The translations under genes and the position numbers were made by a program. Positions 27,026-36,927 of a DNA stretch of 64,000 nucleotides are shown piece by piece (position 1 is the first letter of the stretch; the number at the start of each line of letters is the position of its first letter). The DNA is taken from contig NZ_BMDO01000001.1 of assembly GCF_014635825.1 (NCBI RefSeq), forward strand, positions 248,001-312,000, given 5' to 3'. The DNA is from Mucilaginibacter galii (GTDB lineage: Bacteria; Bacteroidota; Bacteroidia; Sphingobacteriales; Sphingobacteriaceae). The notes under the pieces are model-generated. The model did no database searches and was not told the DNA's origin. It saw only the letters and a list, made by a program, of their open reading frames with translations.

Positions 27026-29086
27026 TTATCGCTTCACCGGGGTAAACTTGTATAACAACACGCCATGTGCCGGCACTTTTACGGCCAGCTTGCTACCGGC
27101 AGATGCTATGGTACCTACTTGCTTTTGTCGCCATAAGTCGCGTACTTGTTGCTTGCCTTTAATGCCCAGTTTGCCAAAATCCTGATAAGCCATATTTACT
27201 TCCTGCATACCAAAGTTGCAGAAACCAACTGCGCGGCTGCCATCTTCCATTTGTTTAACGTAGATGCGAAGATCGCCAATGGTTTGCAGGCAGGTGCCTT
27301 GCTTACCTAAAGGATCCTGGTTTACGGCTATTACTTCATCATTAGTGAGCAGGTTTAGGGTAAAGGCATCTAATTTTTCCATATCGCAGCCAATTAAAAG
27401 CGGTGCAGCAAAAAGGCTCCACAAGCTTACGTGCAGGTACTGCTCATCGGGCTTCAATTTACTGGGATGTGGGTTTCCCCAGCCTACGGTGCCTATTACC
27501 AGCATATCGGGATCGCTCCAATTACCAGGTTTTGCATACGGGGCCGCTTTATCTTGCGCCAGGGCAATACCTTTTACACTTACCCAGGTATCGGTAATAT
27601 CATTAGTGGTACGCCATGAGGTTCCGTTTACCGAATTGCCCCATTTCCAAACGTCAGACATGCCGTACTGGCACAGGCTAAACACAATATCGCGCGGTTG
27701 CTCGCGCAACAATTTGCCCATCAAATCAAAAGGTTTAACAGCAGTATTTAATACGTTGCCACCCTTGTAAGAAAGCGATGATACTTTATACGGATCATTT
27801 TCGGGTAGCCCGTCTATCACATTGCCATAGCTGCACCAGTCATATTTTAAATAATCGAAACCCCATTGGCCATAGCTTTGTGCATCCTGCTTTTCGTAAC
27901 CGTAACTACCGGCGCAGCCCCCGCAGGTCCACGGGCCCGGACTGGAGTATAAGCCTATTTTTAAACCCATGTTATGCACATGATCGGCCAATGCTTTCAT
28001 ATTGCCAAACCTCACGTTAGGAATGATATTACCAGCCTCGTCCCTAAATTTGCCACGCAGTGAAGGGTCCTTAGAATCGCGGTGGTTTTGCCAGAAATCA
28101 TCAACGTTGATGTAGTTCCACCCATGATTAACCAAACCACTTTTTACCATGGCGGCGGCGGCACGCTCTACCTTTTCGGCCGATACCTCACCCGCAAAGC
28201 AGTTCCAGCTGTTCCAGCCCATGGGTGGGGTTAGGGCAATTTTGTCGCCGCATATAATACGAAACTTTTTGGTAGCCTTACCTTTAGCATTATTTGCCAT
28301 TAACGTAACCGTGTAAGTTCCGGGCTTGGTTACCTTACCGGTAATGATGCCGGTTTTAGTATCTATTTTTAAGCCTGCCGGCAAACCGCTTGCGGCAAAA
28401 GCCATGGGCCTGTTGCCGGTAGCCGCTACCATGAATAAGAACGGCGAGCCGGGGCGAACGCCAAATACGCTTGCACCGTTTATACGGGGAGTTGCGGGTG
28501 CCGCCGGTGTTAAAATATAGGGCACCTTTGAAATAAGGTTGAGGGTTGCAAATTTAGCCGCACCTGTGCTTTCTATGCGGGCATTCGCCCAATCGGCATG
28601 GTCATAGTAATTGCCATTGCCGCCATCGGTTACCACCAGTTCCATTTTTTGCACCCCGGTAAGTGGAACGGAGCATGACCGGGCACTATCGCCCAAACGC
28701 ATCACACCGCTCGACCAAAGCTTTTTACCATCGCCATAAACCACAAACTCTGATGCAGGCTGCTGACCTTTAATTTCATCGTCCATACCCACTTGTGCTA
28801 CAAACCTGGTGGCCTTACCGCTTAGTTGAATAAATAACGAACTTTCGGCATGGGTACCAAAACCCCTTTCAAACGTTTTGCCGGCAATGGTAAGCGACTT
28901 ACCATCAACCGTTTTATTTTTGGCAGGCACCCCATAACCTTGCGTGGCTGCACTCAAATCCAGTTCATCAAGCCAGGTGGTGGTTTGGGCTTGCAATGGG
29001 TGAGCGCCCAATAGCGTTAACAAGATCGCAACAGCCAAAAGCTTGTAGCTGCTTTTTAAGGGTGTAATATATTTTAAGAATTGCAT
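27026..29086 (-). CDS. GH27 alpha-galactosidase with NPCBM and Ig-like domains
   Basis: I chose the ATG at 29086 because it is followed by a signal peptide ending PLQAQ; an in-frame ATG at 29128 adds 14 residues. The protein (686 residues) has an NPCBM-type jelly roll (about 35-185, FERGFGTHAES, VGMDDEIKG). A putative Ig domain follows (about 210-280, GLPAGLKIDTKTGIITGKV), then the GH27 barrel from LTPPMGWNSWNCFAG. D416 in LKYDWCSYG is the nucleophile and D496 in WRTTNDITDTW the acid/base. It removes terminal alpha-galactose. It lies between the two GH43-CBM6 paralogues. Confidence 0.94.
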   Translation of the reverse strand: MQFLKYITPLKSSYKLLAVAILLTLLGAHPLQAQTTTWLDELDLSAATQGYGVPAKNKTVDGKSLTIAGKTFERGFGTHAESSLFIQLSGKATRFVAQVGMDDEIKGQQPASEFVVYGDGKKLWSSGVMRLGDSARSCSVPLTGVQKMELVVTDGGNGNYYDHADWANARIESTGAAKFATLNLISKVPYILTPAAPATPRINGASVFGVRPGSPFLFMVAATGNRPMAFAASGLPAGLKIDTKTGIITGKVTKPGTYTVTLMANNAKGKATKKFRIICGDKIALTPPMGWNSWNCFAGEVSAEKVERAAAAMVKSGLVNHGWNYINVDDFWQNHRDSKDPSLRGKFRDEAGNIIPNVRFGNMKALADHVHNMGLKIGLYSSPGPWTCGGCAGSYGYEKQDAQSYGQWGFDYLKYDWCSYGNVIDGLPENDPYKVSSLSYKGGNVLNTAVKPFDLMGKLLREQPRDIVFSLCQYGMSDVWKWGNSVNGTSWRTTNDITDTWVSVKGIALAQDKAAPYAKPGNWSDPDMLVIGTVGWGNPHPSKLKPDEQYLHVSLWSLFAAPLLIGCDMEKLDAFTLNLLTNDEVIAVNQDPLGKQGTCLQTIGDLRIYVKQMEDGSRAVGFCNFGMQEVNMAYQDFGKLGIKGKQQVRDLWRQKQVGTIASAGSKLAVKVPAHGVLLYKFTPVKR

Positions 29087-29133
29087 TTGCTTGTTTAGAT
29101 GAATATTGATTAGTTTAATAAAAAGCACAACAC

Positions 29134-30894
29134 TTACTTAGTAAATTTCCACCAGTTAAAGTTGAACAAATGCCCGTTGGTGCCTTTAAACATCAGGTAA
29201 ATATCGTGTACGCCCTGAGCATGGGTAACATTGGTAGCAACCGTATGCCAATCACTCGTGCCCGGTTTAATTTCGCAGGTGCCAAGCAAGGGTCCATCGG
29301 GTTTATCTAACCTAATTTCCATACTTCCACCGGTTAAAGCCGATACATTGGCCTGAAAAGATTTGGCTCCCTTGCCAAAGTCCACACTTCTTACCCTTAT
29401 ATAATCGCCATTATCAATGTCGGTTACGTAGATGCCTGCTTTACTGTCGGAGCTAATTTCCACACCTTCTTCCCAGGCAATAGTTTCGGCTTCAACCCTT
29501 ACATATGGGTTTATATTACGAACGGCCCTTTTAATACCGGTTACCGTAGGTTTAATGGTTGGGATGGTTCCGTCGGCATTAAATTTCAACTCTTCTATAC
29601 ACACAGAGCGGTCAAAGCCACCGCCACCCGGTAAAGCACCGTTGTGGTAAAACAGGTAAGATTTGCCTTTATAATCTACCAAACCGGGGTGATTGGTAAA
29701 CGCGCCGCCCTTACCTATTACATCCATAATGGTATCGCGGTAAGTCCATGGGCCGGTAGCCGTTGGCGCAGTAGAATAGGCTAAGTGCTCGGGCACTCCG
29801 CCTGCGGGGTACAAAAGATAGTACAGCTTATTACGTTTGTACAACCAAGGTCCTTCTTCGTAGGTGGTAAATCGTTTTTCGGTACTATTTACGGTACCTT
29901 TAATTTTATCGGCAAACCACTTTTGTTTGCCGGCCGGTATGGAGTTAATACCCGCAGCCTGGTCGTAAGACATCATGTCTTTATTTAGCTTTACGCCGTA
30001 AATTTTAGAATTGCCCCAGGTAAGCCATGCCTGCTTGTCTTCGTCAATAATTACCGTTGGATTGGCGTGTTCGCCTTCTATACTTTGCGTAATTAAAGGT
30101 TTGCCCAGCACATCTTTAAAAGGGCCTATTGCCCTATCGCCCATGGCAACACCAATTACCTTTTGATGGGTAACTTTATCGGTAGCGCTTACATACCAGT
30201 AATATTTATTGTCGGCTGCATTTTTTACGCTGTGCGACTCTAACCCGTCGATTGATTGTGCCCATGTAAAGGTGTTTTTAGCGTTATGAATACGCAGTTT
30301 AAAGCTTTCATCAGTAAGCGGAACTTTGACAATGCCGACAGACTGATCATAAGAAACCATATCTTTATTGAGCTTTACATAATATAGGTGCGGATTGCCC
30401 CAGTATAAGTAAGCCTGTCCGTCATCATCAATAAACACCGATGGATCAATATAACCCCAACCGCCCGAGATCATGGGCTTATCCAACACATCTTTGAATG
30501 GCCCTGTGGGACTATCAGAAACGGCCACTCCAATGGACATTCCACCATTTTTGGCATTTACCGGCACGTACCAATAAAACTTACCGTTCCTGGGAATGCA
30601 TTGCCCGGCCCAGGCATCTTTAGAGGCCCAGCTAAAGTTTTTAAGCGATAAGGCAACACCGCGGTCAGTCCAGTTCACCATATCGGTGGTAGAATACGCA
30701 TGCCAATCGTTCATCATAAACCAGGTTGACTTATCCTCGTCGTGCCCGGTATACAAAAACAAGGTATCTTTATATACCATGGGCGCCGGGTCGGCGGTGT
30801 AAATGGTTTGTATAATGGGGTTTTGTGCTTTGAGCAAGGAGGGAATGGCTATGGGCACAAGCAGCTGTAACGCTGTAATAATCTTCTTATACAT
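29134..30894 (-). CDS. GH43-CBM6 enzyme with an internally duplicated propeller segment
   Basis: This 586-residue secreted protein is paralogous to the 457-residue GH43 at 25629. It has D35 in TADPAP (base), D150 in YIDPSVFIDDDG (modulator) and E347 in TYEEGPW (acid), then a CBM6-like domain from about residue 465 (VRVEAETIAWEEG). The extra length comes from a tandem duplication: residues 104-192 and 229-320 share GPFKDVL-KP, the aspartate-rich strand, and KLNKDM-SYDQ. In the second copy the aspartate is asparagine (ANPTV). Substrate is likely arabinose- or xylose-containing. It is the first gene of the enzyme-only run. Confidence 0.92.
   Translation of the reverse strand: MYKKIITALQLLVPIAIPSLLKAQNPIIQTIYTADPAPMVYKDTLFLYTGHDEDKSTWFMMNDWHAYSTTDMVNWTDRGVALSLKNFSWASKDAWAGQCIPRNGKFYWYVPVNAKNGGMSIGVAVSDSPTGPFKDVLDKPMISGGWGYIDPSVFIDDDGQAYLYWGNPHLYYVKLNKDMVSYDQSVGIVKVPLTDESFKLRIHNAKNTFTWAQSIDGLESHSVKNAADNKYYWYVSATDKVTHQKVIGVAMGDRAIGPFKDVLGKPLITQSIEGEHANPTVIIDEDKQAWLTWGNSKIYGVKLNKDMMSYDQAAGINSIPAGKQKWFADKIKGTVNSTEKRFTTYEEGPWLYKRNKLYYLLYPAGGVPEHLAYSTAPTATGPWTYRDTIMDVIGKGGAFTNHPGLVDYKGKSYLFYHNGALPGGGGFDRSVCIEELKFNADGTIPTIKPTVTGIKRAVRNINPYVRVEAETIAWEEGVEISSDSKAGIYVTDIDNGDYIRVRSVDFGKGAKSFQANVSALTGGSMEIRLDKPDGPLLGTCEIKPGTSDWHTVATNVTHAQGVHDIYLMFKGTNGHLFNFNWWKFTK
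29935..30585 (-). repeat. Tandem intragenic duplication in the GH43 gene
   Basis: Copy A (residues 104-192, bases 30319-30585) and copy B (residues 229-320, bases 29935-30210) encode the same propeller blades with the same order of motifs. The copies have diverged at protein level, so the event is old, yet the frame is intact throughout. Confidence 0.8.
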
Positions 30895-31224
30895 TGGTTA
30901 TGTCTATCTATTATTTTATCGAATGTTATCTTCTTAAGAGTATGGTGTTGCACGGATAACAATGCACCGTGGCAGTTAAACATCTTTCCTAAGATACATC
31001 CAAATTTTAATCAGTTGCGGGCAATACAATGAATAATTTTAGTAGCCGCTAATTGGTTATACAGTGGTGCAAATTAGTGTTCACCATACCTTTTACATGA
31101 CACATATGTGCAAACAAATGGCAAAGAAGTTTAATTGATGAGCAAGCCTGGCTACTATTCTTGCTTAATTAAGCCAATTTAATGTACCGACGTTCCTAAC
31201 GCATTAATTACGGCCATAACCTTA
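30895..31224. other. Upstream region of the GH43-GH27-GH43-GH97-GH31 run
   Basis: This gap lies between gyrB and the first enzyme gene and should hold the promoter of the run. It has no G5-type operator like the other PUL unit and no perfect -7 box. The only symmetric element I see is the 10-bp palindrome CACATATGTG at 31101-31110, a weak operator candidate. Confidence 0.4.
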
Positions 31225-31256
31225 ACAAAAAAGGCCATCTCTTTTGGAGACGGCCT
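31225..31256 (-). terminator. Rho-independent terminator after gyrB
   Basis: A 10-bp stem with one mismatch (AGGCCATCTC against GAGACGGCCT) and a 5-nt loop is followed by TTTTTT on the minus strand, 28 bp beyond the gyrB stop. Confidence 0.75.
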
Positions 31257-31284
31257 CTTTAATATTTATGATTACCATTAATGC

Positions 31285-33261
<1,977 letters not shown>

Positions 33262-33265
33262 CTAA

Positions 33266-33273
33266 CAAATATA
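33266..33273 (-). promoter_or_regulatory. -7 box for gyrB
   Basis: TATATTTG on the minus strand matches TAnnTTTG and lies 23-30 bp before the gyrB ATG, implying a leader of about 15-20 nt. No clear -33 box was found. Confidence 0.45.
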
Positions 33274-33363
33274 CGCATAATTACGCATATAGCCAGTGGT
33301 GTTGAAAAATTGCCCCGTCACTAACACGTCATCAAAAACATTAGGATACTGGTAATGAAATTA

Positions 33364-33371
33364 TATATTTG
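33364..33371 (+). promoter_or_regulatory. -7 box for the OmpH-like gene
   Basis: TATATTTG matches TAnnTTTG and lies 25-32 bp before the ATG at 33396. It is back to back with the gyrB promoter in a 150-bp divergent gap. Confidence 0.45.
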
Positions 33372-33395
33372 TGAAATTTTTTAAAAATTAGTAAG

Positions 33396-34010
33396 ATGAA
33401 AACCCCGGCTTCGATGATATCGAAAATTACTTTAACATTATTGCTGGCAGGAAGCTTAGCCGCCTGCAACCAAAACAAAACAGACGACAAAGCAGCTCCG
33501 GCTACAGCCGCCACCACCACAACGCCCGCTACAGGTGTTAAGGCAGAAGAAATTGTTTTTGTAAACTCCGATTCGTTATTGACCAAGTACAGTTACTTTA
33601 AAGACATGAGCGCCCGCCTGGAAAAGAAAGGCAAAGATGCCCAAGCCGACCTGGTAAGCCGCGGACAAGCTTTTCAGCGCGAAGTAGCAGAATATCAAAA
33701 GGCTCAGCCTACTATGGCTGCCGATCAGCGCCAGGCTACCGAACAACGCCTGCAACGTAAAAACCAGGAATTACAAGCTTACCAGCAAAATGCAGGTGCA
33801 CAAGTACAACAAGAGCAAGCCAGCGAGCAAGCTAAATTGTACGAAAAAGTAGCTGAGTTCTTGAAGGTATACGCTAAAGATAAAGGTTACAAAATGGTAA
33901 TGACCTACCAAAAAGGTAACAGCGGTATTTTATACGGCGATGCCAGCTTGGATATTACCAGCGATGTGGTTAAGAAATTAAACGAGGCTTACGCTAAGGA
34001 TAAGAAATAA
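33396..34010 (+). CDS. OmpH/Skp-family periplasmic chaperone-like lipoprotein
   Basis: This 204-residue protein has a lipoprotein signal with lipobox LAAC (C24), then a threonine/alanine-rich linker (about 30-47). An OmpH domain (about 50-200) starts with EEIVFVNSDSLLTKYSYFKD, the conserved opening beta-strand. A long glutamine- and charged-residue coiled coil (about 75-150) forms the tentacle-like arm of Skp, and YKMVMTYQKGNSGILYGD closes the body. Skp proteins hold unfolded outer-membrane proteins in the periplasm. A lipidated form with a linker is common in this phylum but would be membrane-tethered. It is monocistronic with its own terminator. Confidence 0.9.
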   Translation: MKTPASMISKITLTLLLAGSLAACNQNKTDDKAAPATAATTTTPATGVKAEEIVFVNSDSLLTKYSYFKDMSARLEKKGKDAQADLVSRGQAFQREVAEYQKAQPTMAADQRQATEQRLQRKNQELQAYQQNAGAQVQQEQASEQAKLYEKVAEFLKVYAKDKGYKMVMTYQKGNSGILYGDASLDITSDVVKKLNEAYAKDKK

Positions 34011-34012
34011 GA

Positions 34013-34154
34013 AGCCCCTCCCCAACCCTCCCCGGGAGGGAGGGAGCTTAAAGCATACGTTAATGCCCGCTTTTAAATTAAGTGGGCATTATTTTTTAAC
34101 GACTAATTTAATATTTACAAAAGCCCTCCCTCCCGGGGAGGGTTGGGAGGGGCT
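34013..34154. repeat. G/C-rich 31-32 bp inverted repeat around a terminator
   Basis: Left arm 34013-34044 and right arm 34124-34154 are reverse complements except for one C indel; the core reads CCCTCCC(C)GGGAGGG. The 79-bp interior contains the OmpH-gene terminator. The sequence looks like a dispersed intergenic repeat of Sphingobacteriaceae genomes, from general recollection. The right arm ends five bases before the guanine deaminase ATG. Confidence 0.85.
34061..34097 (+). terminator. Rho-independent terminator after the OmpH-like gene
   Basis: A 10-bp stem, TAATGCCCGC against GTGGGCATTA with one G-T pair, is followed by ATTTTTT. It is nested inside the larger inverted repeat, so RNA from this spot could fold either as this hairpin alone or inside the long stem. 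Confidence 0.75.
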
Positions 34155-34159
34155 GTTAT

Positions 34160-34633
34160 ATGGACATTCACGAGAAATTTATGCGCATGGCTATTGCGCT
34201 ATCAGAAAAAAACGTGGCCGAAGGTTTAGGCGGACCTTTTGGGGCTGTGATTGTTAAGGATGGCGAAGTAATTGCCGCCAGCGCCAACAAGGTAGTACCC
34301 ACTAACGACCCTACTGCTCATGCCGAGGTATCGGCTATACGTTTAGCTTGTGCAGCATTAAATACTTACTGCCTGGAAGGCTGTGTTATTTACACCAGCT
34401 GCGAACCCTGCCCTATGTGCCTGGGCGCCATTTACTGGGCACGGTTAGACAAGCTTTACTACGCTAATACCAAGGCCGATGCCGCTGCCATTGGGTTTGA
34501 CGATCATTTTATATATGATGAGATCGCACTCCCTATCGAAGAGCGCAGGCTACCCGTGGTAGAGTTACTGCGCGATGAAGCGTTGGGTGCATTCAGAGCC
34601 TGGGAAGAACACGAAGGGAAGACGCATTATTAA
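34160..34633 (+). CDS. guaD: Guanine deaminase (cytidine-deaminase fold)
   Basis: This 157-residue cytosolic zinc enzyme deaminates guanine to xanthine. The zinc and catalytic motifs of the cytidine deaminase superfamily are present: HAE near residue 54 in PTAHAEVSAIRL, and TSCEPCPMCLGAIYWA near residue 79. After the core, GFDDHFIYDEI and the tryptophan-containing tail FRAWEEHEGKTHY match the domain-swapped C-terminus of Bacillus GuaD rather than the tRNA adenosine deaminase TadA. The 5' region is formed by the right arm of a G/C-rich inverted repeat. A broader nucleoside deaminase activity cannot be excluded. Confidence 0.88.
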   Translation: MDIHEKFMRMAIALSEKNVAEGLGGPFGAVIVKDGEVIAASANKVVPTNDPTAHAEVSAIRLACAALNTYCLEGCVIYTSCEPCPMCLGAIYWARLDKLYYANTKADAAAIGFDDHFIYDEIALPIEERRLPVVELLRDEALGAFRAWEEHEGKTHY

Positions 34634-34653
34634 AATTGTTAATCGTACCCGTT

Positions 34654-34739
34654 CATTTCGAGTATTAATGAGAAATCCTGTTTGAGCAGACAGTGGTAAA
34701 CTATCATTCAAACAGAATTTCCCACTATCGTTCGAGATG
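34654..34739. repeat. Imperfect 32-bp inverted repeat between convergent genes
   Basis: Arms 34654-34685 and 34708-34739 match at 24 of 32 positions when one is reverse-complemented, with 22 nt between. It fills most of the 114-bp space between guaD and the Rdx gene. It resembles the TTTCGAG...GAGAAAT class of dispersed palindromes and may act as a shared terminator-like hairpin. Confidence 0.7.
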
Positions 34740-34747
34740 ATATTTTT

Positions 34748-35026
34748 CTATTTATTATCCGAGTGTCCCAAACTTTTCTCCGGCGCTACCACATCCCTTA
34801 CCAATTGTTTTAACTCCTTGATTTCGGGGAATCGGCCTGCGGTTTTGCGGTTAAATATTTCTTTACCATCTTTATAAATAATATAACTCCCGCTTACTTC
34901 GCTGGGTTGCAATAACACACCGTGCACATCATCGGTAAAGGTCGTAAGTAATTCTTGCGCCATGTAAGCTGCACGCAGCATCCAACCGCATTTAGGGCAA
35001 TATTCTATGCTGATGGTAGGTTTCAT
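34748..35026 (-). CDS. SelT/SelW/SelH-type Rdx family protein
   Basis: This 92-residue thioredoxin-like protein has CPKC at residues 10-13 in IEYCPKCGWMLRAAYMAQEL, the place of the CxxU/CxxC redox motif in selenoprotein W homologues. GSYIIYKDGKEIFNRKTAGRFPEIKELKQLVRD is the conserved second half, ending in the helix of the Rdx fold. Function in bacteria is not well defined; a thiol redox role is inferred. It overlaps the S4 protein gene upstream by four bases (ATGA), so the two form a coupled pair. Confidence 0.88.
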   Translation of the reverse strand: MKPTISIEYCPKCGWMLRAAYMAQELLTTFTDDVHGVLLQPSEVSGSYIIYKDGKEIFNRKTAGRFPEIKELKQLVRDVVAPEKSLGHSDNK

Positions 35027-35472
35027 TCGTTGTCTTTATCGGCACTTCCATCTTCTGTTCCACCTTCAGGAGGCTGCGGTGTTGTAAAAAAACCACCCTG
35101 CAAATCGTCAATCTCACGGCGGTCGCGCTTTGTAGGGCGGCCTGCTCCCCTATCGCGGCTTAATACGGGCGCATGAAACGCCGACCGGTAAGCTGTAGTT
35201 TGCTCCTCGGGCGTAATGTCTTCATAAAAGTAGGCCGCAGTCTTGGCATCGGTACGGCTCTCCAGCAAGCCGGTCACTTTAACCACTTTACGTTCCAGTC
35301 CTTTAGAAACATTGTAAACTTCCCCTACTCTAACCTCGTGCGAGGGTTTAATATTTGTACCGTTCAACTTTATACGGCCGGCCTTACAGGCATCGGCAGC
35401 CAGGGTACGTGTTTTAAATATGCGGATAGACCACAGGTATTTATCTATTCGGAGTTTTTCTTTTTCGGGCAT
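35023..35472 (-). CDS. S4-domain RNA-binding protein, Hsp15-like
   Basis: This 149-residue protein begins with an S4 domain (about 6-70): LRIDKYLWSIRIFKTRTLAADACKAG followed by IKLNGTNIKPSHEVRVGEVY. This is the layout of Hsp15 (HslR), which binds 50S subunits carrying stalled nascent chains. The tail (about 85-149) is basic, then acidic and low-complexity, with RDRGAGRPTKRDRREID, and is typical for Bacteroidota members. It is the first gene of a pair with the Rdx protein. Confidence 0.87.
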   Translation of the reverse strand: MPEKEKLRIDKYLWSIRIFKTRTLAADACKAGRIKLNGTNIKPSHEVRVGEVYNVSKGLERKVVKVTGLLESRTDAKTAAYFYEDITPEEQTTAYRSAFHAPVLSRDRGAGRPTKRDRREIDDLQGGFFTTPQPPEGGTEDGSADKDNE

Positions 35473-35518
35473 AATTATGCAAAGTTAACACTACAATAGC
35501 TATTAGGTTTACTTTTCA

Positions 35519-35971
35519 TTATAACTCAGGGTTAGTAGACCTAAACATTATTACAGTTCTGATTATGTTTATTACAAACAGCAATTGCGCTACCAGGAAA
35601 AAGAAAAATGCAACAAGGAGCATGTTTTCGGCAGTTATAAAATAACTTGGACCATTAAAAGCATAGTATCTTTTCGGCTGAAAAAATGTATTAAATATTT
35701 GCCACATTGATATAGCACTTAATGCTGTCACTAAAAAATGAACGGTGCCTGCACGCTCATTCAATGGTTTAAAATACCTACTAAACATGAAATATACCAT
35801 TGCAACCATCAACATGTAAATTGCAGGATAACATGAGAGCAGTGGCAGCACTGCAACAAAATAGGTATCGTGTAAATTCATATCTAAGGTGTCATGGTAA
35901 TAAATAACTCCAACTACGAAAGAAATGATACCGCTTAATAAAAACAGGTACTTTGCCTTTAAATATTGCAT
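35519..35971 (-). CDS. Small membrane protein resembling part of cytochrome c oxidase subunit I
   Basis: This 150-residue protein has four predicted membrane helices (about 8-24, 38-62, 80-96, 112-140). After the first helix comes LDMNLHDTYFVAV and, 30 residues on, FKPLNERAGTVHFLVTALSA. In COX1 the same order occurs, with an LHDTYFVVAHFHY helix followed by LNE-GKIHFWLTFIG. Here the haem-binding histidines of AHFHY are replaced (AVLPLL), so it cannot bind haem a3 or copper the same way. Related short proteins occur in Bacteroidota, to my recollection. Function is unknown. It is divergent from dapD. Confidence 0.75.
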   Translation of the reverse strand: MQYLKAKYLFLLSGIISFVVGVIYYHDTLDMNLHDTYFVAVLPLLSCYPAIYMLMVAMVYFMFSRYFKPLNERAGTVHFLVTALSAISMWQIFNTFFQPKRYYAFNGPSYFITAENMLLVAFFFFLVAQLLFVINIIRTVIMFRSTNPEL

Positions 35972-36061
35972 TTAATTACTTTCAAGTTTAATCCTTCCGC
36001 TTATGTAATCAACCTTTGCCAAATATCCTCAAAAATCCCTTTCTTTGCGAAAAGTTTATAC

Positions 36062-36880
36062 ATGGCTGCTACATTAAAAAAAATGATCGAGGATGCCTGG
36101 GAAGACCGGGGATTGCTTAACCTAAACGAATATATTGACGCGGTAGAAACCGTAATTGAACGCCTGGACAAAGGCGAACTGCGCGTTGCCGAACTAATAT
36201 CGAACCGCTGGCACGTTAATGATTGGATTAAGAAAGCCGTAATCCTGTACTTCCCTATCCGCCAGATGGAAGAGATCAAGGTTGGTCCCTTCGTGTTTCA
36301 TGATAAAATGAAGCTGAAGACCGATTATAAAAAAACAGGTGTTCGTGTGGTACCGCATGCTATAGCCCGCTATGGCGCTCACATTGCCAAAGGTGTAATT
36401 TTAATGCCATCGTATGTTAACATTGGCGCTTATGTAGATGAAGGCACCATGGTTGATACCTGGGCTACCGTAGGTTCTTGTGCGCAAATAGGTAAACACT
36501 GTCACTTAAGCGGCGGTGTAGGTATTGGTGGCGTATTAGAACCCGTACAAGCTGCACCGGTAATTATTGAAGATAACTGCTTTTTAGGTTCACGCGCTAT
36601 CGTTGTAGAAGGCGTGCATGTAGAAAGCGAAGCTGTGTTAGGCGCTAACGTGGTGCTTACCGCTTCTACCAAAATTATTGACGTAACCGGCGAAACCCCT
36701 GTTGAATACAAAGGACGTGTTCCTGCCCGCTCGGTAGTAATTCCGGGTTCTTATACCAAAAAATTTCCCGCAGGTGAATATCAGGTTCCATGTGCGCTTA
36801 TTATAGGCAAACGGAAAGCATCAACTGATAAAAAGACTTCGCTAAACGATGCCCTGCGTGAGAATAACGTAGCGGTTTAG
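36062..36880 (+). CDS. dapD: Tetrahydrodipicolinate N-succinyltransferase
   Basis: This 272-residue enzyme transfers succinyl from succinyl-CoA to tetrahydrodipicolinate in lysine and diaminopimelate synthesis. I chose the ATG at 36062, which gives the family length; an in-frame ATG at 35966 would add 32 residues that overlap the neighbour's start region. The N-terminal helical part (AWEDRGLLNLNEYIDAVE) leads into a left-handed beta-helix of hexapeptide repeats (about 100-215). It has MPSYVNIGAYVDEGTMVDTW, HLSGGVGIGGVLEPVQAAPV and IIEDNCFLGSRAIVVEGV. It is the only dap gene here and is followed by an 8-bp tandem repeat. Confidence 0.96.
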   Translation: MAATLKKMIEDAWEDRGLLNLNEYIDAVETVIERLDKGELRVAELISNRWHVNDWIKKAVILYFPIRQMEEIKVGPFVFHDKMKLKTDYKKTGVRVVPHAIARYGAHIAKGVILMPSYVNIGAYVDEGTMVDTWATVGSCAQIGKHCHLSGGVGIGGVLEPVQAAPVIIEDNCFLGSRAIVVEGVHVESEAVLGANVVLTASTKIIDVTGETPVEYKGRVPARSVVIPGSYTKKFPAGEYQVPCALIIGKRKASTDKKTSLNDALRENNVAV

Positions 36881-36926
36881 TATTAGGTTATTAGGTTATT
36901 AGGTTATTAGGTTATTAGGTTATTAG
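36881..36926. repeat. 8-bp tandem repeat, 5.75 copies of TATTAGGT
   Basis: The entire spacer between the dapD stop and the S23-protein ATG is this microsatellite. A 14-bp inverse copy (37300-37313) lies inside the end of the S23 gene, so the gene is bracketed by inverted copies of the repeat. Confidence 0.9.
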
Positions 36927-36927
36927 T

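Noticed and set aside
27264..27770. A 168-codon plus-strand open frame opposite GH27
   Set aside because: It lies wholly inside the GH27 barrel sequence on the other strand, with no signal, motif or promoter.
31101..31110. CACATATGTG palindrome as a regulator site for the GH43 run
   Set aside because: A single 10-bp palindrome in an A/T-rich gap is too weak to call; kept only as a note in the region entry.
36881..36926. Short regular repeat that could suggest a CRISPR array
   Set aside because: The 8-bp unit is contiguous with no spacers, so it is a microsatellite; no cas genes are near.
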